Under the pieces are notes generated by a model. That model made no database searches and was not told the DNA's origin. It worked only from the letters and a program-made list of their open reading frames with translations. Source: Paramecium pentaurelia (Eukaryota; Ciliophora; Oligohymenophorea; Peniculida; Parameciidae). From it: 64,000 bases of DNA. Made by a program: the position numbers and the translations under genes. The stretch covers positions 13,931 to 77,930 of the forward strand of contig CAJJDO010000120.1 in the NCBI GenBank assembly GCA_905183005.1. Direction: 5' to 3'. Shown here one piece after another: positions 13,901 through 26,039 of this stretch (position 1 is the stretch's first letter; every line of letters starts with the position of its first letter).

Positions 13901-14009
13901 ATAGCTTCCTGCTAATAAATTTTTCTCATATATAATTAAAATTCTAATAAATGTTGTTTAAATTTGGTATCTTTAATTCAATAATCATAATTTTTTTAAT
14001 TTATTTTCT
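10956..14009. other. AT-rich stretch, no gene seen
   Basis: About 3 kb of AT-rich sequence with only short chance frames. The minus-strand 100-codon frame at 11193-11495 has a hydrophobic middle but no recognisable motif and uses few Gln codons; it is not supported. The 5' flank of the repeat gene lies at the right edge. Confidence 0.45.
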
Positions 14010-16412
14010 ATGATATCAAATCAGGAATATTGTTAAGAGCATCCAAATTTTTAGATTGGAGGCATTTATATTGGCAATAAAAACCAAAATTTTGCAAGAA
14101 AAGTTTGCGTAGAATGTATTTTAACACAAAAAATTCCTCATGACAAATTATTATCGAAAAAAGAAATCCTCCAATAATTACTTTTAAAAGCCAATTAAGT
14201 AAACATGAAATATGTATTGGACTAAAATTAATGTACATCACTATTTAAACCATTTCTAAATCAATTTGATCTAATAGAATAAGAAATTGATTTAATTTTT
14301 ATGAATATAAGGGATTCTATTAAAAGAATTTAAGACGATTTGATATCAGAAGATAATAAATTTTTAAACCTTTTGAAAAATGATTTGAATCCTTTTGAAT
14401 GTTCTTAATAAGAATTAGATTTTCTTGTGGATTTTTTAGTTGGTAATAATTTTGAAGAATAAATTAACAAAAAGAAAATGGTAACTTCTGTAATGTAAAA
14501 AGTTGGATTATTTTTGGATGGACTCATATAATATCTATTTAAGTCTAGTCATCTAATTGGAGAAATTCATAATATTTTGTAAAAAAAGTTAATTACATTT
14601 AGGACGATTAAAAAGAAAGAAGAACTTATCATTGATTTAGAAGGATTATAGTAATTCAACAATCAATTAGTTAAAACACCATTTATTCTCATAAAATAAA
14701 TAAATAGAAATAAAATCTATAAAAAGGATGGATAAATTCTAAGAATGTATATTAATTTTTTAGTTTTTTAAGTGAAAAGTATATTTTGGGGTAAAAAGAT
14801 GAAAAAATATTGATCAATCTAGAGTAAATCAAACATTTGGAATTTAAAGGATAATATGGAATTAACGGAAATAAATTGAAATAATGGAACTATTATTGGA
14901 GAGGAGAAAAAATTGGAGGTGGTAATTTCAATATTAAAGGATAAAAGGAGGGAAAGTGGCTTGATTTATGTGACAATTATTGGGAGTATTTTTGACATTA
15001 AAATATTTGCTTAGTTAAAAGAATATAATTGAAGAAGGTTACTATTAAGAAGATAAAAGAATTGGAGATTGGAAAATTTAATGGAATAATTAAACAATGT
15101 AATTTTATTATTGGATTTAAAATTAGCGGAGGAGGATCATATGATAATTAAAGAAAAGATCAGAAAATCGGAAGATGGATAGAGTTAAGTGAACATTTTT
15201 GTGTAACCGCTTAAGTTACCTATCAAGGTGAATATAAAAATGGCAAAAAATTTGGTAGTTGGGATATATGGTATAATAATGGAAAAAATAATCAAAAAAT
15301 GTAAAAAAATATAATATAAAACTTGAAATTGAATTTTAGTGGTGGTGGATCATATGACAATGAAGTTGATGGTATGAAGATTGGAAAGTGGATTGATATA
15401 AGTGAAGGGTTTTATAGAGATTGTTAAGTAACGTATAATGGTGAATATAAAAATGGTAAAAGAATTGGTAAATGGGATATTTGGTATCAAGAGCATGAAC
15501 ATTGTACACAAAATACTAAGATGTAAATATTATTTTATCATGTGTGTTATTTTAAATTTTTTAGCGGTGGTGGATAATATGATGAAGGTGGTTTAGGCAT
15601 TAAAACGGGAAAGTGGATTGATATAGTTGATGGATTTTATGATGATAAATAGGTAACATATAGTGGCGGATATAAAAATGGTGAAAAAGTGGGTAGATGG
15701 GAAATTTGGTTTAAAGAGCATGGATATAATAAATAAAATAATAAGATGTAAATATTTTTTTATCAGGTGTGGAATTTTAAATTTTTAGTGGTGGTGGATC
15801 ATATGATGAAGGAGGTTCAAGCTTTAAAACTGGAAAGTGGATTGATATAATTGATGGATTTAAATATGATTCTTAAGTAACTTATTAAGGTGAATATAAA
15901 AATGGCAAAAAATTTGGTAGTTGGGATATATGGTATAATAATGGAAAAAATGATCAAAAAATGTAAAAAAATATAATATAAAACTTGAAATTGAATTTTT
16001 AGTGGTGGTGGATCATATGACAATGAAGTTGATGGTATGAAGATTGGAAAGTGGATTGATATAAGTGAAGGGTTTTATAGAGATTGTTAAGTAACGTATA
16101 ATGGTGAATATAAAAATGGTAAAAGAATTGGTAAATGGGATATTTGGTATAAGGATATTGTTGGGTATAATGAATAAATGTAATATATTGAACATAAACT
16201 ACGTATTTAAAATTTTTAGTGGTGGTGGATCATATGATGAAGAGGATAATGGCATGAAGACTGGAAAATGGATTGATTTGGATGAAAGATTTAGCTTCTC
16301 TAAGTAGGTAATTCATAAGGGTTAATATAAAAATGGTAAAAAAATTGATTTATGGATTGAAATGAATATAGAAACAAATAAATAGCTTAGTGCAATGACA
16401 TATGATAATTGA
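14010..16412 (+). CDS. Zinc-finger/coiled-coil/MORN-like repeat protein (about 705 aa)
   Basis: Start ATG 14010, chosen because it places an N-terminal finger in frame (C8-x2-H11, C33-x2-C36); a later in-frame ATG lies at 14301. Stop TGA 16410-16412. Introns: 14747-14772 (or 14747-14763), 14986-15014, 15099-15126, 15301-15339, 15523-15564, 15748-15788, 15963-16002, 16180-16219. Splicing removes every TGA and keeps one frame. A Gln/Lys-rich coiled-coil middle leads to MORN-like units, GGGSYD...GKWID...YxGEYKNGKKxG..W, each on its own exon with phase-2 introns. MORN-type repeats often bind membranes or act as scaffolds; the role here is unknown. It is the intact counterpart of the damaged minus-strand gene at 3325-5279. 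Confidence 0.85.
15127..16219 (+). repeat. Exon-intron tandem repeat (213-225 bp) with a duplicated two-unit block
   Basis: Five complete units start at 15127, 15340, 15565, 15789 and 16003. Superimposed on this, about 260 bp spanning the end of unit 1, its intron and most of unit 2 (about 15225-15486) recurs almost exactly at about 15888-16149, offset 662-663 bp. The two copies share intron sequence apart from one T in the pre-acceptor run. Unit 3 between them is more diverged. This indicates a recent duplication or conversion of a two-unit block. Confidence 0.85.
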
Positions 16413-19386
16413 AAATGTTATAATATAAATATTTTACAATATAGTTTAAATATGTTTATTTTAAAGAATAAATTTTATTTTTAAGGGTGAAAAAATTTGA
16501 TTTATTAATAAGTTTAAGTAAGAATCCATAATTAAATCAGTTAAGATATTAGGCTTTAAAAGAATAAGTTTTTATTTTTAACAATATATTTTTGCGTGAA
16601 ATTTTGGTATATGAAAGAAAGATTATGAAAATTTTCATTTTAATTTCAAATGTTACTTGATTTTATAGTAAAATTCTATTTAAATGAGAAATATAGATTT
16701 AATAAACAGTTATAAAATGTGTTCAAAAATTCTACAACCCTTCCTCTATGCTTAATTATCTGTCGTATTTTCCTTACATACTAATCTAAGTAATATACAC
16801 TTGTTAAGATATTTATAAATTATTTGAAAATATATACTCTTTTCAGCTTTCATAAATTGGTATTTCGTAATTTAATTTTCCAAGCTTATAATTCAAAGAT
16901 ATGCTCATATAAAAACAGGAAAATTGATTTACAAAAATATTTTTCAGAAGAAGATATTTTTGTGAAGAATAAAGCTCTACAAATAAATTTTTAAATAAAA
17001 ATGATGTCATTAAAGAATTAAGTCTATTAAATGAATAAAATTTTTTATTTGCAATATTTAATCCCATTATCCAAATTTAATTGCTTATTTAATCCAATCC
17101 TTCTAATTTGAATATAATGTTCTAGATTTAATGGTAATTATTCTACGGTCTTAAATGATATTCTCTAATTTCTCCTTCTGAGAATCAGTTTCCTTTAATA
17201 GTTATTTAGGGTAAAGAATTTTTCATAATTTATAATTTTCAACATTAATATGAGTATACACAAATCCTAAGAATTTTACATTCGCTTTGAATAAATTTCC
17301 TGTTAATAATCAATATACCTTTGAAAAAAACATTAATCTTTTTTTCTATTTATATTATTTTTCTTTTAAATTCCAGTCATTAACTTATTAGTAATAACAA
17401 ATAGCTAATTTAATGTAATTAAATGAAAATTTCTTAATTTCCTAAAATAATTTCAGCTAATTAAGAATGGAACTTAATTGCTGCAGTCATGTTGATCGGA
17501 GGGATAAAATTTAAAGATTGTAACTAGGAATGATCATTGAAAAGTGGGTTAGATATGAAAAATTTTTATTTGACAAGAATATTCATAAATAATAATGAAA
17601 ACTTATGATATTTTATCCATATTATGAAATTTTTAATTAAAATTAAAATCATCTAAAATTTCAAAATAAATATATATAGATAGATACATTAAACTTTATG
17701 TTCACTTATAAATTTGTATACAAAAAATGCACGAAATAACAAATTACATAGGGAAGATTATTTGGATTTTTTTTATTAATAAAATGAATTCAAAGGCTTC
17801 AATTTCCAAAAATTTATGCATGAATAACAACAATATTTGTTATGGTTTAACAATAATTTGCTTAACTTATAGATTTATGATTTTTTCATCTGTATATTTG
17901 TTCAAAAACATTCAATAAATGTATGGAGCAATCCAATTCAATTCGAGATATATTTTGATATTTATTGAGGAAAAATTTTCTCTTCTTCACAATATAAAAA
18001 GATATTTGTTGGGGTATTTCAAAGTTGGAAAGAAATATTTTTTATATCGATATTTTGTGCTGAGACTTAGTTATTGGGAATATAGTTAGTAACTTTGACT
18101 TAAAAACTTAATATGAGTTTGAATGAAAACTAATAACCTAAATATAAAGGAAAATATGAATTTTCTATATAAATACAAGTGTTATTTATAATCAAATTTG
18201 TACATCATCATCTTGAATAAGCGAATGTATTATAATTCTATGCTAAATTTGTCTGCATTGATTACTATTATGTAATAATAAAGAAAAGCGTTCATAAAAA
18301 AACACCCATAAAAAATCTTTAAAAGCTAATTTATATATATATTTAAATTAAAAACTTTCCATAATTTCATATATTTTACAATCTATTCTTACAGAATTAC
18401 AAGAACAATATCTTTTTTATGTGCTTATTTCTTAAAAAAAGAGAAATAGATAAAAAAAATAAAGAATTTATATATTCAAATTACAAAGAAAATGCTGGTA
18501 ATTTTAAACTATGAAATAGTGCATTTTAATAACCAATAAAGTTTGGCTTATTTATTATGAATCCTTTAACCTTTGATCATTTGTTTTTCGGCATGTATAA
18601 AAAATTATAGTCAAATAAACTAAATTTTTTTTTTCATTTACGATAAAGCCGTCAAAATAATTCTAAAGAAATAAGCAAAATATACTATTTGGATTATATG
18701 TTATTTTGTTTATTTTGTTTCTGTTTATTGCTTTCTTATTAGTTTAAAAATATTAGAAAATCCTGAGAGTTCCTTGTTTGCATATCTACCACCTAAAATT
18801 TGGTCATTATTAACAATCGTTTAAGATCATCAAAATTCATAAAGTTATTTCCAATAGAGTTCAAATCCTTAAAATTTGATAAAGGATTTTTTTTCTCTAT
18901 TTTGCATCTTTCCTTTTTTATAAAAAAACTGTAAATAAAATCTTAAAACTTTTGTTATTTATTTTTTCATATTTCACTTTATTTTATTTTCTTATTTGAT
19001 ATTCTTTTGAATCCTAAACTAATGAGGAATAAAATATGACATATTTAGAATGTAAATAGAGCAAGATTTGTAAAGTAAACTCTAAAATCAAATCTTTCAA
19101 CATATATCTTTTATGATTATTTACACATGAAATCACTTTCCCCTTATTTTAGTTTGATCATAATCCTAACTAATTGCTAAACAAAAAATTATATAAGTAA
19201 GTTTATTTCCAATTTATCTTCTTAATCAAATCCATAAAATACTATTTTTTGTAGCCTATTATATTAAGGTAGGTTTGAGATAGTTTTTTTTATTTTTTTT
19301 GGGAGGAACATTAAAATAAAATAAAAACAAATTTATATTTTAGAGAAACAACCTTTTAATCAGCAACATTTTATACTCTTTTTTGA
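16413..19386. other. AT-rich stretch, no gene seen
   Basis: Nearly 3 kb with no supported gene. Open frames at 16843-17067 (-) and 17727-17918 (+) carry no motif. A short stretch near 17495-17560 resembles the GG-I-KF...LKSGL pattern of the MORN-like repeats but is interrupted by TGA and too short to call. Confidence 0.4.
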
Positions 19387-19440
19387 TCAGTCCGTTTCTC
19401 ACCTGATGGAAATAAATTAGCTTCTGGTAGTAATGATTAA
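19387..19440 (+). pseudogene. Orphan WD40 repeat fragment
   Basis: A short piece in the plus frame reads SVRFSPDGNKLASGSNDQ, the core of the WD40 repeat found in the four full paralogues, and the DNA (TCTCACCTGATGGAAATAAA) matches their repeat core. Nothing else of the gene is recognisable on either side. It is a relic of a further family member, opposite in strand to the neighbouring intact copy. Confidence 0.7.
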
Positions 19441-20494
19441 TAAAATCTAACTTTAATCATTTACTTGTTCTGTGGTAGAGCATTTTTGAACTTTTTGTCT
19501 TTAAATAAGAATATTAATTATATTCAGAATTTTATTCAAATAATATAACAATAACATTAAACCATGTTTTTAAAAATTAAATTTCTCTTAATCAAGAATT
19601 AAAAAATATTTAAAAATCTTAATTATTAAATCTATTGGAAATAATAAAAAAAAATTAAATGATTTATGAATAATGGATATTTTTGTCTCTATATTTAATT
19701 TTTGTTTAATCAACCTGAAGGTAAAAGTGATTTTATAGTTCTCACTATTTAAAAATCTGTGTACATTGTTTCATTTATTTCTAAATGCTTATTTCCAAAA
19801 GATAAAAACCTTTTGATGGATGTAAGAATTCACATAGAGCTAAAGTTAATTAGTAATTAAGATTATTAGATGCTAATTTAATTGGGTGAGCTTTAATGAT
19901 GTTAATCCTTTCAATATAAACATACTTCTTGATGATTACTAATAGAGTACTTTTTAAAATCATACAATCTATTTTTTTAACTTAGTTATAATTTAGATCA
20001 ATTCTCAGATTTATTTTATTTTTTAATTCTTGACATATTTTTTTATTATCTTTGTTATCATATATATCTTTACAATTTATGAACTTAAACAAACCAACAA
20101 TTCTAACTAATATTAAATAAACTTTCCTTTTAATAATATTGATGATTTAAAGTGAATGACGTTTTATTAAATTACATTCTTCAAAAAAATCATTTCACAC
20201 TTTATTTTATTTTCTTCGTTGTGCTCACTGTTCTCTGTTTAGATTAATGTTTTAATGTAATATCATTTCAGTTTAGTCTCAACAAATTTAATATTCTGTT
20301 CACTAGTCTGAACATAGATTTTTATAATATAAGAGTAAATGAGGTGTATATATAACTGAAATGGAATAAAACTTTAAAAATTAAGTACTTATCTATCTTT
20401 AGAAGTGAAAATGAAGAGTGGAACTGATAAAGAAATAATTAAAAAAATACAAAAGATTGGTTTTTATTATAATTGATGTTGATAATAATCAAAT
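19441..20494. other. AT-rich spacer, no gene seen
   Basis: No motif or coding-like composition was found between the WD40 relic and the 3' end of the next WD40 gene. Confidence 0.5.
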
Positions 20495-23166
20495 TCACTT
20501 TTATTTTAAGTCTTCTAAAAAGCAACTTCCCTATGATATAAATAATTATCTTAAATCGTATCCCTCATAATTTACAAAATCTCCTTTCGAGATTAAAGCT
20601 CCTTATGCTTAAAATAATGGTGTTTGAGATATTCGTAGAATTGTAATATAGCTGGATTCTAAAAAATAATAATGAAATAAATACATGATGTAATATCGTT
20701 TTAAAGTAATGGTGCGTTAAATTATGCAATTATATTTTTATAAGTTTTGCCAGCAAATTAAATTTCTTTTCCATTCTAAAGATCCCATAGTCGGATAGAC
20801 TTATCATTACTTCCTGAGGCTAATGTATTTCCATCAGGAGAGAAACAGACTGAAGTAATATAATCACTATGACCATTCAATTTGGCTTTTTATTATCCTG
20901 TTTTGACATCCATTAGGCAAATAGAGTAATCATTACTACAATAAGCTAATGTATTTCCATCAGGAGAGAAACAGACTGAATAGAGATAACTAGTATGACC
21001 ATCTAATTTGATTTTTTATTATCTTCTTTTAACATTCCATAGACGAATTGACTAATCATAACTACAAGATGCTAATGTATTTCCATCAGGAGAGAAACAG
21101 ACTGACGATACCTAATGCTCATGACCATCTAATACGGCTTTTTATTTTTTTCTTTTAACCTCCCATAAGCTGATATAGAAATCAACACTACCAGAAGCTA
21201 ATGTATTTCCATCAGGAGAGAAACAGACTGTGGTAACACCTCCATTATGACCATCCAATTTGGCTATTTTTTATCCAGTTTTGACATCCCAAAGACGGAT
21301 AGACTCATCATCACTACCAGAAGCTAATGTATTTCCATCAGGAGAGAAACAGACTGAATTGACATATCCACTATGACCATTAAATTTGGCCTTTTATTAT
21401 CCTGTCTGTATATCCCATAGATGGATGGACTTATCGCCACTGCCAGATGCTATTGTATTTCCATCAGGAGAGAAACAGATAGAATTGACCCTGCTAGTAT
21501 GACCCTTTAATTAGGCTTTTTATTATCCTGTTTTGACATCCCATAGACGGATAGACTAATCATTACTACAAGATGCTAATGTATTTCCATCAGGAGAGAA
21601 ACAGATTGAGTTGATACAGTTAGTAGGATCATCCAATTGGCCTTTTTATTTTATTGTTTTGACATCATATAAATGGATAGACATATCTTAACTACCAAAT
21701 GCTAGTATATTTCCATCAGGAGAGAAACAGACTGATAACACGGTACTACTATGACCATCTAATATAGCTTTTTATTATCCTGTTTGGGCGTCCCATAGAC
21801 GGATGGACTTATCATCACTACCAGATGCAATTGTATTTCCATCAGGAGAGAAACAGATTGAATTGATCCTGCTAGTATGACCATTTAATTAGGCTTTTTA
21901 TTATCCTGTTTTTACATTCCATAAACAGATTGACTCATCTCTTATTTCAGAAGCTAATGCATTTCCATCAGGTGAGAAACATAACAAGGCAGAAATTCTA
22001 TGATTATCCATCCTTTTTATTTATTTTTTTGTTTTCATATTCCATAGAAGGATTGACTTATCATGACTACCAGATGCTAATGTATTTCCATCAGGAGAGA
22101 AACAGACTGAGTAGACATATCCACTATGTCCATCTAATTTTGCCTTTTTTTATCCTGTTTTGACATCCCATAGAAGAATAGATTTATCAAAACTACCAGA
22201 AGCTAATGTATTTCCATCAGGAGAGAAAAAGACTGAATAATAATTAGTATAACCATCCAATTTGGCTTTTAATTATCTTGTTTTAACATCCCATAAAAGA
22301 ATAGACTTTTCTACACTGCAAGAGGCTAATGTATTTCCATCAGGAGAGAAACAGACTGAGTAGACATATCCACTATGTCCATCTAATTTTGCCTTTTTTT
22401 ATCCTGTTTTGACATCCCATAGAAGAATAGATTTATCAAAACTACCAGAAGCTATTGTATTTCCATTAGGTGAGAAACAAACTGTGCAGACATAATGAGT
22501 ATGACCATTTAATTAATTTAACTCCTGGATTATTAAGTTTTTCCATTTACAATTCAATAATAATGATCCATTCAAATTTATTCCATTTATATTAACATTA
22601 TTAAGTTAAGAACCACTAAAATTGCACCTTACAAAATTAGCTCCCACCAAAGAAGTATTTTAGATTTTTATGTTTTCAAAATTGTTGTTACTAAGGTCCA
22701 CCTTCATCAAACTTAATAAATATAATGAATTAGACCCACCCTATATTAAAGTTTCATCAATGGATGTGAGGTGAACTAAAAATTACAGAAATTGAATGAT
22801 CCTTCTATTATCCTTGATACTATTAATTAAACTTAATGTAGATTCTTCATTTTCTTCAGAGGATAAGTCTTTGTAATTGAAGTCATGATCTTTTAATTTT
22901 TTTAAGACATCTATAATTTATTTAATGTCTTTTCCAATAACAGAAAATTTCTATTCTGTCTGAGCTTGGTTGAAATTCCCAATTTGTTGTAAAATTTATG
23001 ATTCTGATTGTCTCTAATTCTCAATATCTGATAGAAATCCAATGCAGTCTTTAACTTTTTCCTTTCCTAATGTTTCTAATATGGCCCCAAAGATTTGTAT
23101 ATCTACATCTTTTATTTAATCAAAGATGTCAACAAAAGCTTCCTTCTTTGAAAAAGAGCTCTGCAT
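20495..23166 (-). CDS. Pentapeptide-WD40 repeat protein, paralogue 2 (881 aa)
   Basis: Start ATG 23166-23164, stop TGA 20497-20495, one 26-nt intron at 20659-20684 (GT...TAG, phase 1). The frame has no internal TGA. Residues 1-153 are a charged helical region with LVHLTSIDETLIQGGSNSL near its end. From residue 154 come MKVDLSNNNF and the pentapeptide-like segment (NTSLVGAN..RCNFSGS), then 14 WD40 repeats of 126 bp. The post-intron C-terminus reads AQGALISKGDFVNYEG then LFISQGSCFLEDL. The repeats are unusually alike in DNA: the TTTCCATCAGGAGAGAAACA core is exact in most copies, and a segment of roughly 110 bp recurs 252 bp (two repeats) apart near 22104 and 22356. Biochemical role unknown. Confidence 0.92.
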
Positions 23167-23879
23167 TTTTTTATTTTATTAATGAATTTTCGATTACTCT
23201 AACTTAAATTTATACACTGAAAAATCAATAAAAGTATCTTGTGCATTTCAGTAAAATAGAAGTTAAGACTTTGTGTCGATTTAGAATGAATTGTAGTCGA
23301 GGTAAAATATGCTATGATTATTCATTTCAACATTCATAATTTTTTAATAATATAGAATATCTAATCATAAACCCACATAGATCCTTGTATTAAATTTTTG
23401 TTTGTTCTATAGATTTCTTATCAAATTATTCTAATATTGAAGGGTAATTAATCTCATTTTTTTAGAGATGAAAAATTACAATATTTCAACAGATTCCATT
23501 ATGCATTATTGATATATATTGTTTACTTTTATTCTTCTTTTTCTTCAATTTTTTCAATAGATTTGCTTTTTATTGATTAGAAATTATGAATAATTTATTT
23601 ATTTAATTGTAAAATTTAACCAGTTGATGAGTTTTTAAAGTCTTAAGGGGTATTTTTTGGTTTAGATATTAATTAATTTTGTGAAAACCCTCTTGAAGTT
23701 AACAATGATTTTATAGACACTGAAAAAAGCTGTGTACATATTCTACAACTTTCATAAATTTTTCCATTTCTTTAAGTTTATCAGTGTATGCTTATATTTT
23801 GTCAAGCACATTCACCAAAAAAGTTCTACCTACCGTAATTTTTGGGATATTCTTAATATTATATTAAAAAAATATATAA
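23167..23879. other. AT-rich spacer, no gene seen
   Basis: Upstream flank of paralogue 2. A plus-strand 70-codon frame at 23732-23944 overlaps the aminopeptidase remnant read on the other strand and is a shadow. Confidence 0.5.
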
Positions 23880-24313
23880 ATATATTTCACAATATCTGCA
23901 AACATTGCAATCAAATAACTAGGAATTGGAGACATTTTAGATAAAATAACTTCTTAGAATTCTTCTTTATTTTCATCTGATGACATAAATAGATTAGCAG
24001 CTTCTGTATTTTTTCCTCTTTGGTCATAATACTAATTGATCTAAATCTTGAATCAATAGAGTTTTATTTAGATAATCCTATTTATTATCCTTTATAATAA
24101 GTTTTATCTAATAGAATATTCAATCGTTAGCCTTGATCAAAGTCTGCATTAGGATTATCAATTGTATATGTTAGAGTAGTTCGTTTTAAAGATATTTTGA
24201 ATAAATATTTAACTTATATATATCCAAACTTATCTCTAATACATCAAATTCAATACTTTATTAGTTGAAGTATCAATAAGTTTAAACTTTATAACTTTAG
24301 ATAAGGCTTTCAT
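23880..24313 (-). pseudogene. Remnant of an M1 aminopeptidase (leukotriene A4 hydrolase-like)
   Basis: Reading right to left, separate frames give LIDTSTNKV and IEFDVLEISLDIYKLNIY, then LTYTIDNPNADFDQGQRL, then FMSSDENKEEFQEVILSK and MSPIPSYLIAMFADIVKYI. The order and the PIPSYLIA motif match the N-terminal beta domain of leukotriene A4 hydrolase/M1 aminopeptidases, where PIPxYLIA precedes the catalytic domain. At least two frameshifts separate the pieces, and nothing corresponding to the HExxH zinc site follows, so only the N-terminal part survives. Identification rests on motif recall, not on an alignment. Confidence 0.5.
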
Positions 24314-26039
24314 GATATCATTAATTATTATATAACTATATTATTAAAATTAATCATACAAAATTATGCATTACTATATAAATAATACTTTCGATGTATT
24401 ATTTACAAACAAATTGAAGTTATAGATAAATTATATATTCTATGTAGTAAATGTAAACTCAAATAAATCAATCAATTCATTATAAATATATTCAGCAATC
24501 ACTAAATGTATATTTTTTTGCACTTTTTATTTTTGTTATTTTATCCATTTTAATCTTCTAAATTTATAGTTTGAATTTAAATAATTTATAATAAGAATCA
24601 AATATTTTTCATAATCATTTGGAAATTCTTATAAAATTCTGAAATTGAAATGAAATAATAATATTCTATAAAAAGTACAATCTTAATTGTCAAACTAGAA
24701 TTTGGATGTAATTGAATACTAATGATAAATCAATTAAATGATATCAATCAATATTTAATAGTAAGATCATTATTGAATATTTTAAGTTGAAAAGCTTATA
24801 GATTTAGATAAAATTATTTAAAATATATAACTAATGAATGATTTATTTGCTAAAAATTAAATGAATATATGTTCGAATAAAATTTATGTTCTTCTTTTTA
24901 AAAATATCGATTTTAATTCTTTAAAAGAATTTTTAAGATTATTTCTATTTTTCTAGTTTTTTAATTAAAATTAACAAAAGTATTTATCAATTGCAGGAAA
25001 TTAAGATGATACATCAGGCATCTTTGTTTAATTATTGCAACAGATATCTTTATTTATTTGATTAGTAAAATAAGTTAAAGTTTCTAAATAACAGAAACCT
25101 GTATTTTAATCAATAATTTATGCGATTCCAGTTGATTCATTGATTTAAATCAAATTAGCTGCATTGCTGATAAACATTTATTGCAAAAAAATGTAAATAA
25201 TATCCAAACTATTTTACGTAAAATAAATTGGTATTTCAGTTTATTAACAATATAATTATATAATTAGAATTACTGATAACTTTTTTAATTTTTTAAACTA
25301 TTATATATTCTCATGCATATTCAGAAAATAGAATGAAATAATAAATCATCCATTAAATTTCTCTACTTGCTTTTTGTAATTTATAGAGAGAAAAACTATA
25401 ATTTAAACGCATTGCAATAAAATTATGTGAATTAGATGAATATTTTATTGATTAAACAGGTTATTGAGACGGAATCGTACAGTATATAGTGATATCTGAA
25501 ATACATATCTGCTGAATCATTGATAACTATTATTTCATGAAAGTAAGAATGAATAGAGAATTATATTATGACAAATTTACTATTGTATTAGCTTGACTTT
25601 TCAATTGATAACACTATTAATATAGAGATTCACCCCCTTATTTCCATATAACAATAATCTAAGAGTTATCTGATTAATTTCTATCTAGATAAACACATGA
25701 AACAATTAATTATTAGTCATGCGAAATCTAGAAATTATAGCATTATTAAATCATACCAAAAGATCTTGGTAACTTCTATTTTTAGATGAATAAACAATAA
25801 CTGATTTGATTTATATTAATTGGCTTAATATTTTTATTGTAATTGAAGTTATTATTGCAATATTTTCGTCATATGGTTTCAATATAAAGGTTTAATTATT
25901 TTGTTAATTTTCATTTCTTTTTTTATCTCGGAATAATTAAGTTACAGCTTATAGGTTTACTTGATAATTTTGATTTGAAATTAAATATATTTTATCCTAA
26001 ATCTGTAAAAATATAAATTCATTCGAAAATTCTTTTTTT
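24314..26039. other. AT-rich stretch, no gene seen
   Basis: No coding-like segment was recognised on either strand. Confidence 0.45.

Noticed and set aside
15817..16307. Short standard-code frames on both strands over the MORN-like array
   Set aside because: They are shadows or fragments of the spliced plus-strand gene; TAA/TAG are sense codons here.
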